From Circinella umbellata (Eukaryota > Mucoromycota > Mucoromycetes > Mucorales > Lichtheimiaceae): a stretch of 64,000 nt of DNA. How positions within the stretch are numbered: position 1 is the first letter of the stretch; every line of letters starts with the position of its first letter. The stretch covers positions 186,001 through 250,000 of the forward strand of contig JAIWNF010000047.1 of the NCBI GenBank assembly GCA_025093555.1. The letters are read 5' to 3'. Shown here one piece after another: positions 1 through 12,200 of this stretch. Position numbers and translations under genes: made by a program. A model generated the notes under the pieces. The model had not been told where the DNA came from, did no database searches, and was given only the letters and a program-made list of their open reading frames with translations.

Positions 1-3000
1 AATAACTGCTGTCATGTTACAATATACTGTACCTATATATGCAAGTTAAATATTATGAAAAGTGAAGAAAACGACATAACTTTAAAATATTTCTTTTCTT
101 AAAGAAAAAACAGAGTACATATATAAAAGCAAGAAAAAAAGCATTGGTTTTACCTTAAATCATGCGTAGCCTCATATGCATTTGAATGGACCTACAAAAG
201 TTATCTCTCTAACAACTATTATATATGATACGTCATAGTGACATTTGATCCCTTTTCTGTATATATGCCCTTATACCTGCAAGCCCCGAGCTGCTTTTAA
301 TTATCGTGATGTTACGTATTAATGATATTGTTCAATGCACAGGAAGAGAACCAACTATCAATCTCTGGGCAAAATGTGCTCTCAATCAGATATAAGATGA
401 ATAAATAATAATGCATATTATGCTCTCTTTTTGTTATTGTTTAATTTGATGCAATTGCGCCATGACTTTATTTATGTATATTAAGTTTGCTTTTTCAAAG
501 GTATTGTTATGTATTATTATTATTTAAAAAAAGAGGTGTCTCGAATAATTTTATTATATACTTCTTGGTTGATTACAATTTTGCCCCTAGTAGTCATAAC
601 AGGGTATTGTGCTTTGTACTATATAGGATTTAATGTTCATTTCTATGAGACATCAAATTCGCTGAAAATTTGTGGTTTTTATTTATTGTCTTCCATAATC
701 TACGTCTCTAGTAAGATATATTGATTGAGACGGGACAAAAAAGAAATCAGAAAATAAAAAACCCCATCGGGAGATAGTGAAAATGGCGTGGAAAACAAGT
801 ATATACTGAAATAAAACTGTTACATAACAGTTTGCTGGCGACAATATATATTTGTGCTAAATATAATCATAAGATGCATGTTACATTTCATGATCTACGT
901 CTTACATATTAGTTTTGCTGCTATTATCGTTGTTGCTTGAAATCATACGAGTTTCCAAAAATAAAAATTAGCCTGTTTCTCAAAATGATAATACGATATT
1001 ATGTAGTTTGTATATATACGACAAAGTAGTATGCTGTTGTTGCTTCTTTGTTTTGCCTAAGAAACTTTTTCCGTAATGTCTGAGATGACATAAATAATAA
1101 TCACGGAGTAAAAAAGAAAAATACAAAACTTTTTTATCCCTTCGAGTCCTATATAAAAGTTGGCAAATTTATACTTTGTTATGTATTACCTGCACCCCTG
1201 AAATATGCAAATTACGTTGAGAATGGGTTCATAATCACTTCACCAATTGGTACACCGCTAAGAATTTTGCAATATGTATACATTAGCTGTTAATTTCTTT
1301 TCCTATAACACTTTTCTTGTAATAAAACTCGCTGCTGCTGTTATCGGTCCGTGTGAATCTCTTACTAACAAACATAAAAATATCATCTTTTATTTTTTTT
1401 TCTCATCCGAGGATGTTAATGTATACTCAAACTACTTTTGTAATGAGGTGTAACAGAAAGTTCATTACGGCGCGTCTATATATTGGTAAAAACAAGTACT
1501 ACCCTTAAAATTGTTACATATACAAAAGCATATATGTGTTGATTATTATAACAATAAAAAGTATTGTGTGTTGTTCCGAAATGTTCTATACTCTTTTTTT
1601 CCTACTAATAAAATCATAAATGAGCTGTTTTATCAGTATTATCTAATATCATTACTCTGCATATCGCATAGTTTTAAGCTCTGGCGCAATGTATTTTTTT
1701 TCTTTTAACCGCATACATTCCTGGCGTTGTTTTCTATGAAATCTTAATCTTACATCGTACATATCTTCTCTTTTCGATGAGTAACTTCTTTTTGTTTCAA
1801 AAAACATAGATATAATATATACAAAAAAAGATGCATCAAAAGTGATTTTCTAGAAATGCAGACTTTTCGACGTAGGCTGATTAGATGATGATGGCATGAA
1901 TACAATAATTTTTTTATTTGTTCAATTTCTATTAAAGTTGTACTGCTGTATTAGTAAGTTAGAAGCATACAATACAATGTTTTTATTGTTGTGGTTATTG
2001 TTCTATTGGTAGGGATAGTGGTAGCATATAGATGTTATAGTGTTTTCGGAACGCGCCTCCGTCAATAAAAAGGATTAGGCGTGGGATACGTATCTCCCCC
2101 CCCACCCTTCTTACAGGGCATATTCCATATTTTGATAACTATAATAATTATAAAAAAAATAAAGTTCAAAAATTACCCTGAAAACCTTCAAAAACGTTTT
2201 ATTTCCCTTTTCTTTACAGTTTTGTTTGTTCATATTTATATATTTATGCTTTCGATTGACATCAATATCTAAAAATGTAGTTTGTAAGAGGCTAAAGATT
2301 GACATCTTATTTATATCAATAAAAAAAAAGGCTAGTTAATAAACATATACAATAACGTACAGTATGCTGTTCCTTGTTTGATGATACTTCCGTAATATTG
2401 AAAATATTTTACACACATTTAGAAAGGAAGGGAATATTATGAGCTATCGTAAAGCGAACAATTTTGTCATTTTACTTTCATTTTAATTTTTTTTTTCGTT
2501 CTTCTTTGCTAGAATTCCAGGTATTCACAAATATGTACCATCTTATCATCAGCCTGTTAAGCACGACAATTTTTTTTGTTTTGTTCTACGTGAAGTCTGT
2601 TTTATATGTAATGCATATTGAACCCAACTGCTCCTGTAAGTCCCTTTTCTTTTGTTCTATTACACTTTAATTCAATTTATCGCTTTTATATAGATGCATT
2701 GATCAATGGTTTGTATATAATTATCAAAAAGAAGTTACTTTTGAGATATTCTGATAATGGGTAGTCCAATGCATCAAGTGATATTAATAGAAACTAATTA
2801 ATAAACAACAAAAGGAACTATAATCACAGTAGATTAAACTTTTTTATAATATTAATAGCAACAACAGCAGCAGAAAATATACACACATAGAAGCACATGC
2901 TGGAATATTTCTTCAGATTCATAACATGTATGCTGGAAATCATTATTATGCTCTAGGTCACAAAAAAATAACTGAGTTTACTACTTTATATTATTACTTT

Positions 3001-3165
3001 GATACCCTTGCAGCTTTATCAGCTTTTCTGTGTCTAATGAAAAGTGGCGTAGTTGATGTTGTTTTATACTATACTTCCAGGATGTCAATAAACTAGTGCA
3101 CATTAAAACTTTGCAGCAACAATTGCTAAGTGATAATAAATATATATACAGTAATTCTATTAGAA
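1..3165. other. gene-poor AT-rich region
   Basis: I see no supportable gene here on either strand. Open frames are short and hydrophobic, as expected by chance in DNA this AT-rich. The longest coherent one, 509-724 (+), would give 71 residues with two hydrophobic stretches, but has no motif and no clear promoter. A C-rich run lies near 2094-2107. Confidence 0.6.
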
Positions 3166-3169
3166 AAAG

Positions 3170-3178
3170 TATATATAA
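3170..3178 (+). promoter_or_regulatory. TATA box of the kexin-repeat precursor gene
   Basis: TATATATAA lies about 90 bases upstream of the ATG at 3267. It is followed by a T/C-rich stretch and an A-rich leader just before the start, a layout typical of a strongly expressed fungal gene. Assigned from sequence and spacing only. Confidence 0.45.
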
Positions 3179-3266
3179 GGTCAGCTTTTGAACAATATCA
3201 AGTCTTTTTTTTCACATTCATTCAATTTTTCTACATCATAATTCAGCTATTACAAGAATAATAAAG

Positions 3267-4154
3267 ATGCGATATTATTTTATTACTTTAACACTTGCTG
3301 CTGTTATGGGCCTTGGTTCTCTTTTATCATCAGTTCATGCTGACGGTAGTCACCTGTCAGCCCAACTTAATATTGAACGTCGTGATGGTATCCTTAGCCC
3401 ATATCCAAAGAGACAAGGAGGTCAATATCCTGGTGGTGCTATTTTCAGAGGTGAACCTGACGAAAATGAGAATGAACCTGATGAAAACGAACCTAATGAG
3501 GATGGAATTGCTTCATACTATGGATCAAGAACACCCACAACACTTGGACATCCAAGTACACCTGGTAGATTTCCAAAGAGACAAGGAGGTCAATATCCTG
3601 GTGGTGCTATTTTCAGAGGTGAACCTGACGAAGATGAGAATGAACCTGATGAAAACGAACCTAATGAGGATGGAACTGCTTCATACTATGGATCAAGAAC
3701 ACCCAAAACACTTGGACATCCAAGTACATTTGGTAGATTTCCAAAGAGACAAGGAGGTCCATATACTGGTGGTGTTATTTTCAGAGGTGAACCTGACGAA
3801 GATGAGAATGAACCTGATGAGAACGAACCTAATGAGGATGGAGCTGCTTCATACTATGGATCAAGAACACCCACAGCACTTGGACATCCAAGTACACCTG
3901 GTAGATTTCCAAAGAGACAAGGAGGTCCATATACTGGTGGTGTTATTTTCAGAGGTGAACCTGACGAAGATGAGAATGAGCCTGATGAAGAAGAACCTGA
4001 TGAGAACGAACCTAATGAGGATGGAACTGCTATATACTATGGATCAAAAACACCCACAACATTTGGACATCCAAGTACACCTGGCGAATATAAAAACGAG
4101 CCTAATAAAGATAAAAGCCTTATATATGGTCGTGTTCGTCGTTCTAATGCTTAA
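3267..4154 (+). CDS. secreted repeat protein with kexin (KR) processing sites
   Basis: A 295-residue intronless protein. Residues 1-25 are a classic signal peptide with a hydrophobic core and a likely cut after SVHA. After a short pro-region with a dibasic pair (RR, 38-39) come four near-identical 56-residue units, each starting just after a KR pair at 48-49, 104-105, 160-161 and 216-217. Each unit has a QGG-Y-P/T-GG start, an acidic Glu/Asp/Pro/Asn middle and a tail rich in Gly, Tyr, Ser and Pro. The fourth unit carries 5 extra acidic residues; another RR lies near the C terminus (291-292). The layout of signal peptide, repeats and Kex2 sites matches fungal kexin-processed repeat precursors such as alpha-pheromone or Rep1-type proteins. 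The repeat itself I do not recognise. The role is inferred: a secreted peptide hormone, or a surface or matrix peptide. Confidence 0.8.
   Translation: MRYYFITLTLAAVMGLGSLLSSVHADGSHLSAQLNIERRDGILSPYPKRQGGQYPGGAIFRGEPDENENEPDENEPNEDGIASYYGSRTPTTLGHPSTPGRFPKRQGGQYPGGAIFRGEPDEDENEPDENEPNEDGTASYYGSRTPKTLGHPSTFGRFPKRQGGPYTGGVIFRGEPDEDENEPDENEPNEDGAASYYGSRTPTALGHPSTPGRFPKRQGGPYTGGVIFRGEPDEDENEPDEEEPDENEPNEDGTAIYYGSKTPTTFGHPSTPGEYKNEPNKDKSLIYGRVRRSNA
3405..4090 (+). repeat. 168-bp in-frame tandem repeat, four units
   Basis: Units start at 3405, 3573, 3741 and 3909, exactly 168 bp apart, and code for the KR-punctuated units of the secreted precursor. The last copy has a 15-bp insertion in the acidic part. 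The unit length is a multiple of three, so a second frame stays open as well. Confidence 0.9.
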
Positions 4155-4454
4155 AAATAGCCTATTATCATATATCTCTATTTTATCCAAAATAGCTACA
4201 TATCCAATTGTAATTTTCAACTTTTCACATCTTTTTAACTTTGTATCATGGATATATATAAATAAATAAATATCATCAATCAATATAAACTCTTACTTTT
4301 CATTTTACTTCTTTATACAAAATATATACAAACTGGAGATGAGGAATATATGTTAATATAATCATAACCTTTTTAACGGGAGCGGGGAAAATTTTAGCTT
4401 ATATATATACATTAATGAGGGAAGGGCTATTTTGTCAAAATTATACTATGTCAT

Positions 4455-5207
4455 TTAATTGAGTCGTTCAATAATAACAGGCTCATCCACAATGGTTGTT
4501 CTTGGATCCGTCTTTTTAATCATAACAGGAGGTTTAGGATCAACACGGATTTTATTTGGACCTATTAACATCCAATTGACATTCCAATAAACATGTTCAC
4601 TTTGTAACCAACTTGCACCTAAAATAATTTCTGATTGTATGTGACTAACAAACATGAGACATGTGTTATGATACGCTGCTATCTGTATTGGAACATTTAC
4701 AACTTCTGTTACAACCATTGGTTGATCACTACCAAAACACTTGAACCTTGCTACTGAATTCAGTTTTTGAGGCATTAATCCAGCGCGCTGAACAACGTCA
4801 TTACGAATAAAGCATACACTTGAATTAATAGCAACAAATGCTTCGACCGTGGTGTTTCGATTAACAATAACTTCATAGCGTGGGATGCGTTTCCATTCAA
4901 CCCATTCCTCCTCTTCTTTCTTGTTAGAATTTTCTTCGTCGGTGTGGTGTCTACAGGCATGTTTTTTATTATGGATTCCAATACTTTTCTTGTGAATGTC
5001 ATTTAACAAGTCGTTGGAATCTCCAGTATTATGTGATTGCGCTCCCCGTTGGTTGTCTAATATTTCTTCAAGTTGGAAATAACGATCAGTAAGAATTTGT
5101 TCACGTTGTCGAGCCGCTTGTAATTCGTCCAGCAATCTACTGTTTTGTCGAATGGTTTCCAATAATGCTTGTTGTAAATTGTTGTTTTCTTCAGAATTTG
5201 AATTCAT
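4455..5207 (-). CDS. retropepsin-like protein with N-terminal coiled coil; catalytic Asp replaced
   Basis: A 250-residue intronless protein. Residues about 10-52 form a Leu/Gln/Glu-rich coiled coil; 95-104 is a Lys/Glu-rich linker. Residues about 112-215 look like a retrotransposon-type aspartic protease: a beta strand leading to INSS (127-130) where active enzymes have the D-T/S-G triad, then a helix like R-N-D-V-V-Q-R-A-G-L, and later the I-I-L-G-A-S-W-L motif (194-201) followed by an N-W segment, as in the ILG.xWL..H...W pattern of LTR-element proteases. The catalytic Asp is Asn128 and the triad Gly is Ser130, so proteolysis is unlikely. The frame is uninterrupted with no reverse transcriptase or integrase nearby. 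It may be a domesticated Gag-protease fragment or a recent partial relic. The family assignment rests on motifs I can see; the function is inferred. Confidence 0.6.
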   Translation of the reverse strand: MNSNSEENNNLQQALLETIRQNSRLLDELQAARQREQILTDRYFQLEEILDNQRGAQSHNTGDSNDLLNDIHKKSIGIHNKKHACRHHTDEENSNKKEEEEWVEWKRIPRYEVIVNRNTTVEAFVAINSSVCFIRNDVVQRAGLMPQKLNSVARFKCFGSDQPMVVTEVVNVPIQIAAYHNTCLMFVSHIQSEIILGASWLQSEHVYWNVNWMLIGPNKIRVDPKPPVMIKKTDPRTTIVDEPVIIERLN

Positions 5208-6387
5208 GCTTTTTTTTCCAAAAAAAAAAGTTGATTAGATAAAGAAAGAATGAGTGACAGAAAGAAAAAGAAGCTATTTGTGCTTGTAGAATGTAACGTG
5301 TGTCACCTGACCGAATGATAGCATTGTTTAACATTTTACTTTTTTTATTCTTTGTGAAACCATCACTAGGGATTAGATAATTTATCTTTTCAAGACTGTG
5401 ATATATCAACTTAACATGTTTTTCTTTCCATACGTAATAAAAACATTTGTTTATATTTTTGAGCTATGACTAATAACAAATGAATATGTACGATTCTGGA
5501 TCGGTAATATTCTCAGTACTACGGACGTTCGATGGTTCCAACTGTTCATTCATATATATAAAGCAAATAAGCTTGCAATTCGACTAATAATTACTATTGT
5601 TAATGATTCTCTCTCCTGCCTATTGTTATTTTTGTCGCATCATTTCTTTAATTTTTATAGACGTTCGATGCTGACCGCCAAAATAGATTTGCTACAAATT
5701 CTGAAAAGATGTATGAAGGAAGTCATATTTTATACATCACATTTTCTCTCTGTTTCTTTTTAGTTTATAAAAGCTTTTTCTTAATACCACAGTGCTTGAC
5801 TTTAATAAAGAAAGGGATTATTTGAATAGGAACGAGATCACTTACTCCTGTCCGTATTGAATTCTCCAAAATATGTAGTATTCGTGTATGTTTTTTTTAT
5901 TAAAATAATCCTCATAAGTTACAGGATCTCCAGAAATGTCAAGTCTTTAGTCGGAAAAATCACACCATATCCTCCATGAAAATTAAAACAATCCTCAACT
6001 TTTTTTAAGTGTTAGTAAAATAAATCAATTCTACTGATTCTAAACCTTCAAAAATTTAGAAATATATAATGGAAGAAATTAGATGAAGTCAGTACACTTC
6101 ATTTATTTGGTATAGAATGCCCTACAAAAACTTACTAGGAAAATAAAGTAGAAAGAGAAAAAGATAAAGCATTAATCCCCGATGGAAGCACCTTCATGCC
6201 TCTTTATACACAACAATTAAAAAGATAGCGGTTGACCGTCTGTTCAAAACTTCTTTTTTTGATTAAAGATTATATGAAAACAATACAAGGTAAAATTATT
6301 ACACGAAATAGAAACATGAAAGGAGTAAATAGTATCATTACAAAACAGAGAAGAAGAAAAAAAGCATTTATAAAAGGTATATTTAAG
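5208..6387. other. intergenic region
   Basis: AT-rich spacer between two genes on the minus strand. It holds the 5' side of the retropepsin-like gene and the 3' side of the Atg22-like gene. No gene seen. Confidence 0.6.
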
Positions 6388-8705
6388 TTAAGGAGAAAGT
6401 TCGTATTTTTCTGAATTGCTACTAGTAGTAGCAACAGCAGTCTTATCACTTGATTCATGACGTTGTTCTTGTTCTTGTTGATGTCGTTGTCCATTATATG
6501 AATTATCATCCTCAATACTTTCTTGATCAAGCATTGGGTGAGCTTTTTGATATTCTTCAACTTGTTTTTTGGCTTTTTCTACATCAATAACACAAACCAA
6601 ACCAAATGCAATGATAAATAATCCAAGAATAAACGGCCAACCTTTCCAAAGATTCGATGTATGTTCAGTAATGGCACCAATAACGACTGGTCCAATCCAT
6701 CTGTAATAGTATTTTTTTTTATTTAAATTTTTAATATCTGTACGTACGTATTTTATATAGATATTCATTTGAATGGAAAGCAGGAACAGAAAACTTACGA
6801 AGACGCTTTGTTGACAACACCAAACAAACCGAAAAATAGATTTTCTTTTCCTTTTGGTACTAACTCAGCAAGCATCGTTTGTTGCCATGCCCAGATCGGT
6901 GCAGTAAACAAACCAGTCCAAGCATAAAATGCCCATAACTCCCAAGTTGTCTAATATAAATATCAATTAATATAATTATCAAATTTATTTTAATAATTTC
7001 CCAGTGTATATGTAATTAATTATGTGTACCTTAATACCAAAGTTATCCAAACCAATACCAAAACATCCCCAAACTGCTACAATGCCAGACAGGAACAGGA
7101 TAATTAACAAATTTGTTTTTGTTTTAACACCAAAACGTCTTGAAAGCCAAAGGAAAAAGAAACATCCAATAATAGATGTTACAGCTGATACAAGGTTCAT
7201 GATAGTGACTTGTTGAGCTGAAAATTGAGTGATTTCACCTTGAACGATGGAAATCATTTGATTCGTTGTATTAACAGCATCGGAAAACATAAAATAAGAA
7301 AATATATACAAAAATAGATATTTGAGTTTGCGGATTTCCCTATGAATAATAATAACAATATTTATGCATTGCTTCAGCCTCATTATAAACAGCATTTGTT
7401 GTCCACGTGTAAGAGAAAAGTATAATGCTTCTATTTCTATTTCATATGTTTATAATTCTTATTTACCTGAATGCAACAAAAATAGACTTCCAACCAATCG
7501 TTAAATGGTTTGAGCCTTTTGGAAGTGGAGGACCAGATCGACCACGGGGACGAAACATAAAGTAAGGAATGGCATTAAGAATCCAATAACCGCCACATAC
7601 AACTGTACTAATATAATTGTACAATGGATCGTTGCCCAAAACATCACCATTGTACCACGGATAAAATGATGCACCCGATAAAACACCTAATAAGAGAGAT
7701 GTTAATTTTAACTTCATCATATTATATTCACATGACCCAAGCAAGATCTATTTATTACCCGTCATGACCAAAAATCCAATATTTGAAAAAATAGTTGACC
7801 AAGCTGAAACATAATTTCTCCATTTTTCACTGACTGCCAATTTTTCTTCACGACTTAAACTTGGATCAGTAGTTGCATGACGCACTGCTGGTAAATTATC
7901 ACTACGGTAGTAATAACAATAGTAATTTTGTTGTTGTTATGTATTTAAAAATAATTTGTTGTTTGTTCATATTGCACACAACTGGCGCTGTCCCGTAAAT
8001 AAATAAATAAAACTTACCTTAAGACTGGGAATGCTGCTCCATAAAATACTAATGAGGTACCATAAGAAATTAATGCCACAATATTAATAGCCATCATACC
8101 ACCCCAACCTGAACCATCATTATTTACAAGAACAATAGGAAGAATTTGTGCAGCACAACCAATAATAGTTGCCAATAATAAAATATCTCGATTCCATCGT
8201 CCATAATCTGCCAAACTGCCAAAAGTTGTAAATAATAAAAATTGGATTGAAAAAGAAATCGCCTGAACATAAAGCATCATGGAGGCGACAGGAATCATAG
8301 ATCCACCCGCCCAAGATATATTACAAGGTGCCAAAGTATCATTCATGTCGCAAGGAGCTCCTGTATCCGGGTTTATACCTGCTCTGTATGCGAGGGATTG
8401 TAAAATATTGGGTATATAGGAAAACATTGTATAGCCGTTATCCTGTATACATTATATCATTTGTTGACAACAGCCAGTAACAACTTTTTTAGGTCATAAT
8501 ACACAAAGTGAAAGGGAAACAAAGGATTCATTTGTTGCTACAGTATGTAAGAGAAAAAAAGTATACATACACCGTTATAATAAAGATAATAAGACCACAT
8601 TTCTTTACGAGTGACAGGAGGCTGTTTTAATATGGTATCATCATGTTCTCGATCATCCTCTTCAATAATAAATGGATCAGCTAAAAACCGATCGCGTAGC
8701 GACAT
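6388..8705 (-). CDS. Atg22-like vacuolar permease (major facilitator type)
   Basis: Seven exons: 8571-8705, 8018-8442, 7759-7901, 7467-7686, 7030-7339, 6799-6950, 6388-6700, giving 565 residues; all junctions are GT-AG and in frame. A short acidic N terminus leads into a W-S-Y-Y-L-Y-Y-N-G start of the membrane domain. About 12 hydrophobic segments follow, with a family-like S-L-A-D-Y-G stretch after an early helix and, near the end, an L-V-P-K-G-K-E-N-L-F-F-G-L-F motif before S-S-W-I-G-P. These are hallmarks of the Atg22-like branch of MFS proteins, which in yeast exports amino acids from the vacuole after autophagy. The hydrophilic acidic, Gln-rich tail (last about 55 residues) is probably cytosolic. 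Substrate is not readable from sequence. Confidence 0.8.
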
Positions 8706-9241
8706 TTTTTTTTAAGGGTATTTTGAAAATTAAAAAGAAGAGAAGAAAAAGAGCTAAAAAAAAGGTAAAACAAATTAAACTTGATTTTTCTTTTTATAAT
8801 TTTTCTTACTCCTGCTTTTTTCCCTATCCTTTGTTCTGATAGGTTAACCACTGCATCACACAAAAAGCAAAAAAAAAAAAAACAGAAAGGCTGAGGGCAT
8901 AAAGATATTAGAATATCCTCTTTTAGGTCAATATACTAAATCAGTGAACTGAACTTAAAATTACATAACAAGTGAAAAGGACCCTGATCTTGTTACTAAA
9001 TAGTTTTGAGAATTCCCTGAAAAAATACTGGCTATTCAGGGTTTTACTCTGGGAAATCCATAATCACGTTGGTTATATTATATATATATATATAAACTTT
9101 TCTTTTATTACAATATATTAAGTAACAATAATAATAATAAGGCAAAAAAAAAACAAATTGCAGCATAATAAGAAGGAGGAGTTGTAGGATGAATAATAAT
9201 AATGATTGATAATGATAAAGTTATGAAGATGATGCTTAATA
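8706..9241. other. spacer between Atg22-like gene and BMS1
   Basis: Holds the promoter side of the Atg22-like gene and the 3' end of BMS1. AT-rich with A tracts and a short (TA)n run near 9078-9094; no gene seen. Confidence 0.6.
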
Positions 9242-12200
9242 TTATTTGGATGATGATTTTGATTTGTTGCGTTGTTCCTTTCGGAAATAATCCTTCCTTC
9301 GTTCCTTTTCTTTGTCTGCTTTGGTTGCTTCCAGCTTGGCAATCTTTTTGGCATTTTCCACACGACGTTCTGTATCCTTTAACTTTCGTTTCTTATCCTT
9401 GTCATTCTTAATGGTATTAAGCTGCTGCATCATTGTGTAAATCTTCTTTTCTTCAGGTTCTAAGATAACAGCACGCTTGGCAAGGTAAGATTTCTTGCTA
9501 GATGCTTTAGCAATCTTGGGTTTACTTGCAAACGGAAGTTCAGCCTGTAAGGATTTGGGAATCTTTAATGTATTGAATCGACGGTTCTTTCGTTCAATTG
9601 GCTAATATCATGTTACAGAGAAAAAAAGAAAGTCAGTTTTTATGTTTTTAATTTCGTGTGTAATCTGGATAATGGTCACATGAGACCGTGTGTATATTAT
9701 TTATCTAAACGCTACTATACCTTATAAGCTGAGTCCATTTTTTGTGGTGCTCGCATCTCTAATTCACGACGTACTTGACCCGTCAATCGCATACCTTGCC
9801 ATCCACTCTTGGATGAAAGTAATAAAGATGTAACAGGGTTATAATATTTACGAGGCTTAACAGGATACCATGCTCTCAAAAAGACAATATCACTCATCAA
9901 AAGCTTATCTTCAAAGGTTGCACGAAAATGACCCTCAGGTTTCTGTATTTTGTTTTTGTTGTGATGAGAAAAAAATAAGGTTTAGTTAATTACCATGACA
10001 ACATTGTTGTTATGTGCATTTTTTTTTCTCTCGAATACAGTAAAAGGGAAACAAAATAATAATTACCGGAAGTGCTTTTTTCACTTGACCACGAATACCA
10101 GAAACAGTTCGAATAGTAGCACCTTCAAATTTAACAACTTCAAGTGCTGATGTGAACATATCTTTGATAAATGCGGTATTTTTGTAAACCTTGTATGGAG
10201 TACCAGTCAATTTCAGTTTCTTTACAATTTCAGAAGACTGACTAATATCAACTACAACACCTGTTGCACTGATACGGAACGACGACTATAATTTTCCATA
10301 AAAGAAAGCCAATTCAAAGTTAGTTTTATTTTGTTTCATTTAATCTATTAGCACACGAATTAAATCCACAAACTTACAGTTTTGTTATCAGAAACTGATT
10401 GTACAGCACAGAAACCAGTATTAGGTGTATGTACAGGTCCTATAAAGTGAAAAAAAAAAAGAATTAGGATTGCGTATAAAAAGATACCATAAAAGTCGTT
10501 TTGAACAAGATTAAAAACTTACCATAAAAGGTAGCAAGACAATGCATATGTTCAGGTGTATATTTGAGCATACGGTTTCGTGTACCATCATTCAGTGAAT
10601 AAATGGGAATACTTTGGAATCGCCGCCAACCCATGGAAAAGATAAGAGGGTCATTGGTCTTTAAGATCTTTTGATGCCATCGATGACGTTTAAGACGTAC
10701 TTGAATCACACCAAATTGATCTTCAGATGTCAACAACCCACCCGCAAGAACAGGATAAACTGGATCAAAGTTTTGAATAAATTCACATGGCATATCCTTA
10801 ATCAATAAACGAACATAACTACCAGGTCGATAACCTTCTACCATAGCACGTGTATGGGGATCATCTTCTTCAAATTCGGCTCGATTGACATGTAATTGCT
10901 TATCAATTTCCGCTTTACGTTGTTCATAAAAGTCCAGCTTAGGTCCTCCTTCTTCATCGTCACCATATTCTTCATCAAACTTTTTACGTAATTGCTCTTT
11001 ACGTTTAGCGATACGTGCACGTTCGGCTTCAACAGGATCCATGTTTGGATCCACTTCCTCCTCCTCTTGTTGTCCAGCACCTTCTTCGCCATTCTCAAGA
11101 TCTTCAAAATCACCAAAGACTTCTTCCTCTTCTTCTTGTCCATTTCCATTATCATCTTCACCAGTGATGAAACGATTACGGATAGAATCAAGCATCTAAA
11201 TTTATCATGATAAATTCATAAACGTGTAAGTTATCATAACTCCTTTATTTCTGTAATACATTGGTAAAAGTAAAATTCGCCTTACCTCTTCTTCTCCCCA
11301 AACATCAAGATCATCCTTTTCCACAGTTTCACGTGCTGAATCGACTGCTTCCTTGACTTTACCACTATGATCTCGTTTCAAAGTAAAGAATTCTTCTTCT
11401 TCGTCGTCTTTTTCATCATCCTCTTCGCTATTATCTTCATATTCACCATTCATAATTGCTTCAGGTGATAAATCATCTCGATCATAAATAAGACTCATCA
11501 AATTGACACGACGACTACCAAAGAACATTTTACTTGCTTTTTCTTTAAGATTGGCTTTCCATCGTAATTCACCTGACAATTCTTCTTCTTCATCATCGTC
11601 AGAATCATCATGCGCCACACGTCCACCGATGTTGATCATATCTTCTTCATCATCCTCACCACCAAAATCACTATCACTATCGGCAAATTGCAATTCTTGT
11701 TCATTGGATTGTTCTTCTTTCTCGTCCTTATCTCCTTTACGTGGAATATTACGTGTATCAAACTTGCTTAATGCCTTGCCACGTTGTGGGATATGTTCAT
11801 CTTCTACATCATCATCTTCCATATCGCTACCGCCATCCATCATATCATCATCTTCGTCTTCGTCGTCGTCGTCATCTTCCTCCATATCATCCTCATTACC
11901 AAAAACTGCACGTCGTCGTTTTCTACCAGTATCGTCTTCTTCGATTGATTCAGTGATATCACCTTCTTCAATAGCATTCCTTTTAACATCACCAGCACGT
12001 AATGGAGCTGATCCTGAGAAAATACGTAATTGAGATTCTTCCAATTTAGCAGCTAACGTATCTTGAGCATCTTGAAGATCCATGACCATCTTTTCACCCG
12101 GACCTGCAGGTACATCCATATCTTCATCTTCCTCAGGTTGATCCTCATCTTCATTTTGTTGTCGTTGTTGACGTTCTGAAGGAGCCCATGCTGATTTCTT

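Noticed and set aside
3295..4269. 324-codon open frame overlapping the kexin-repeat gene
   Set aside because: The 168-bp repeat is a multiple of three, so another frame stays open too. This frame lacks a signal peptide, is Met/Leu/Gln-biased and carries no kexin pattern; a shadow.
11503..12033. Ser-rich open frame on the plus strand inside BMS1
   Set aside because: It is the antisense of the Asp/Glu-rich region of BMS1 (GAA/GAT read backwards as Ser codons).
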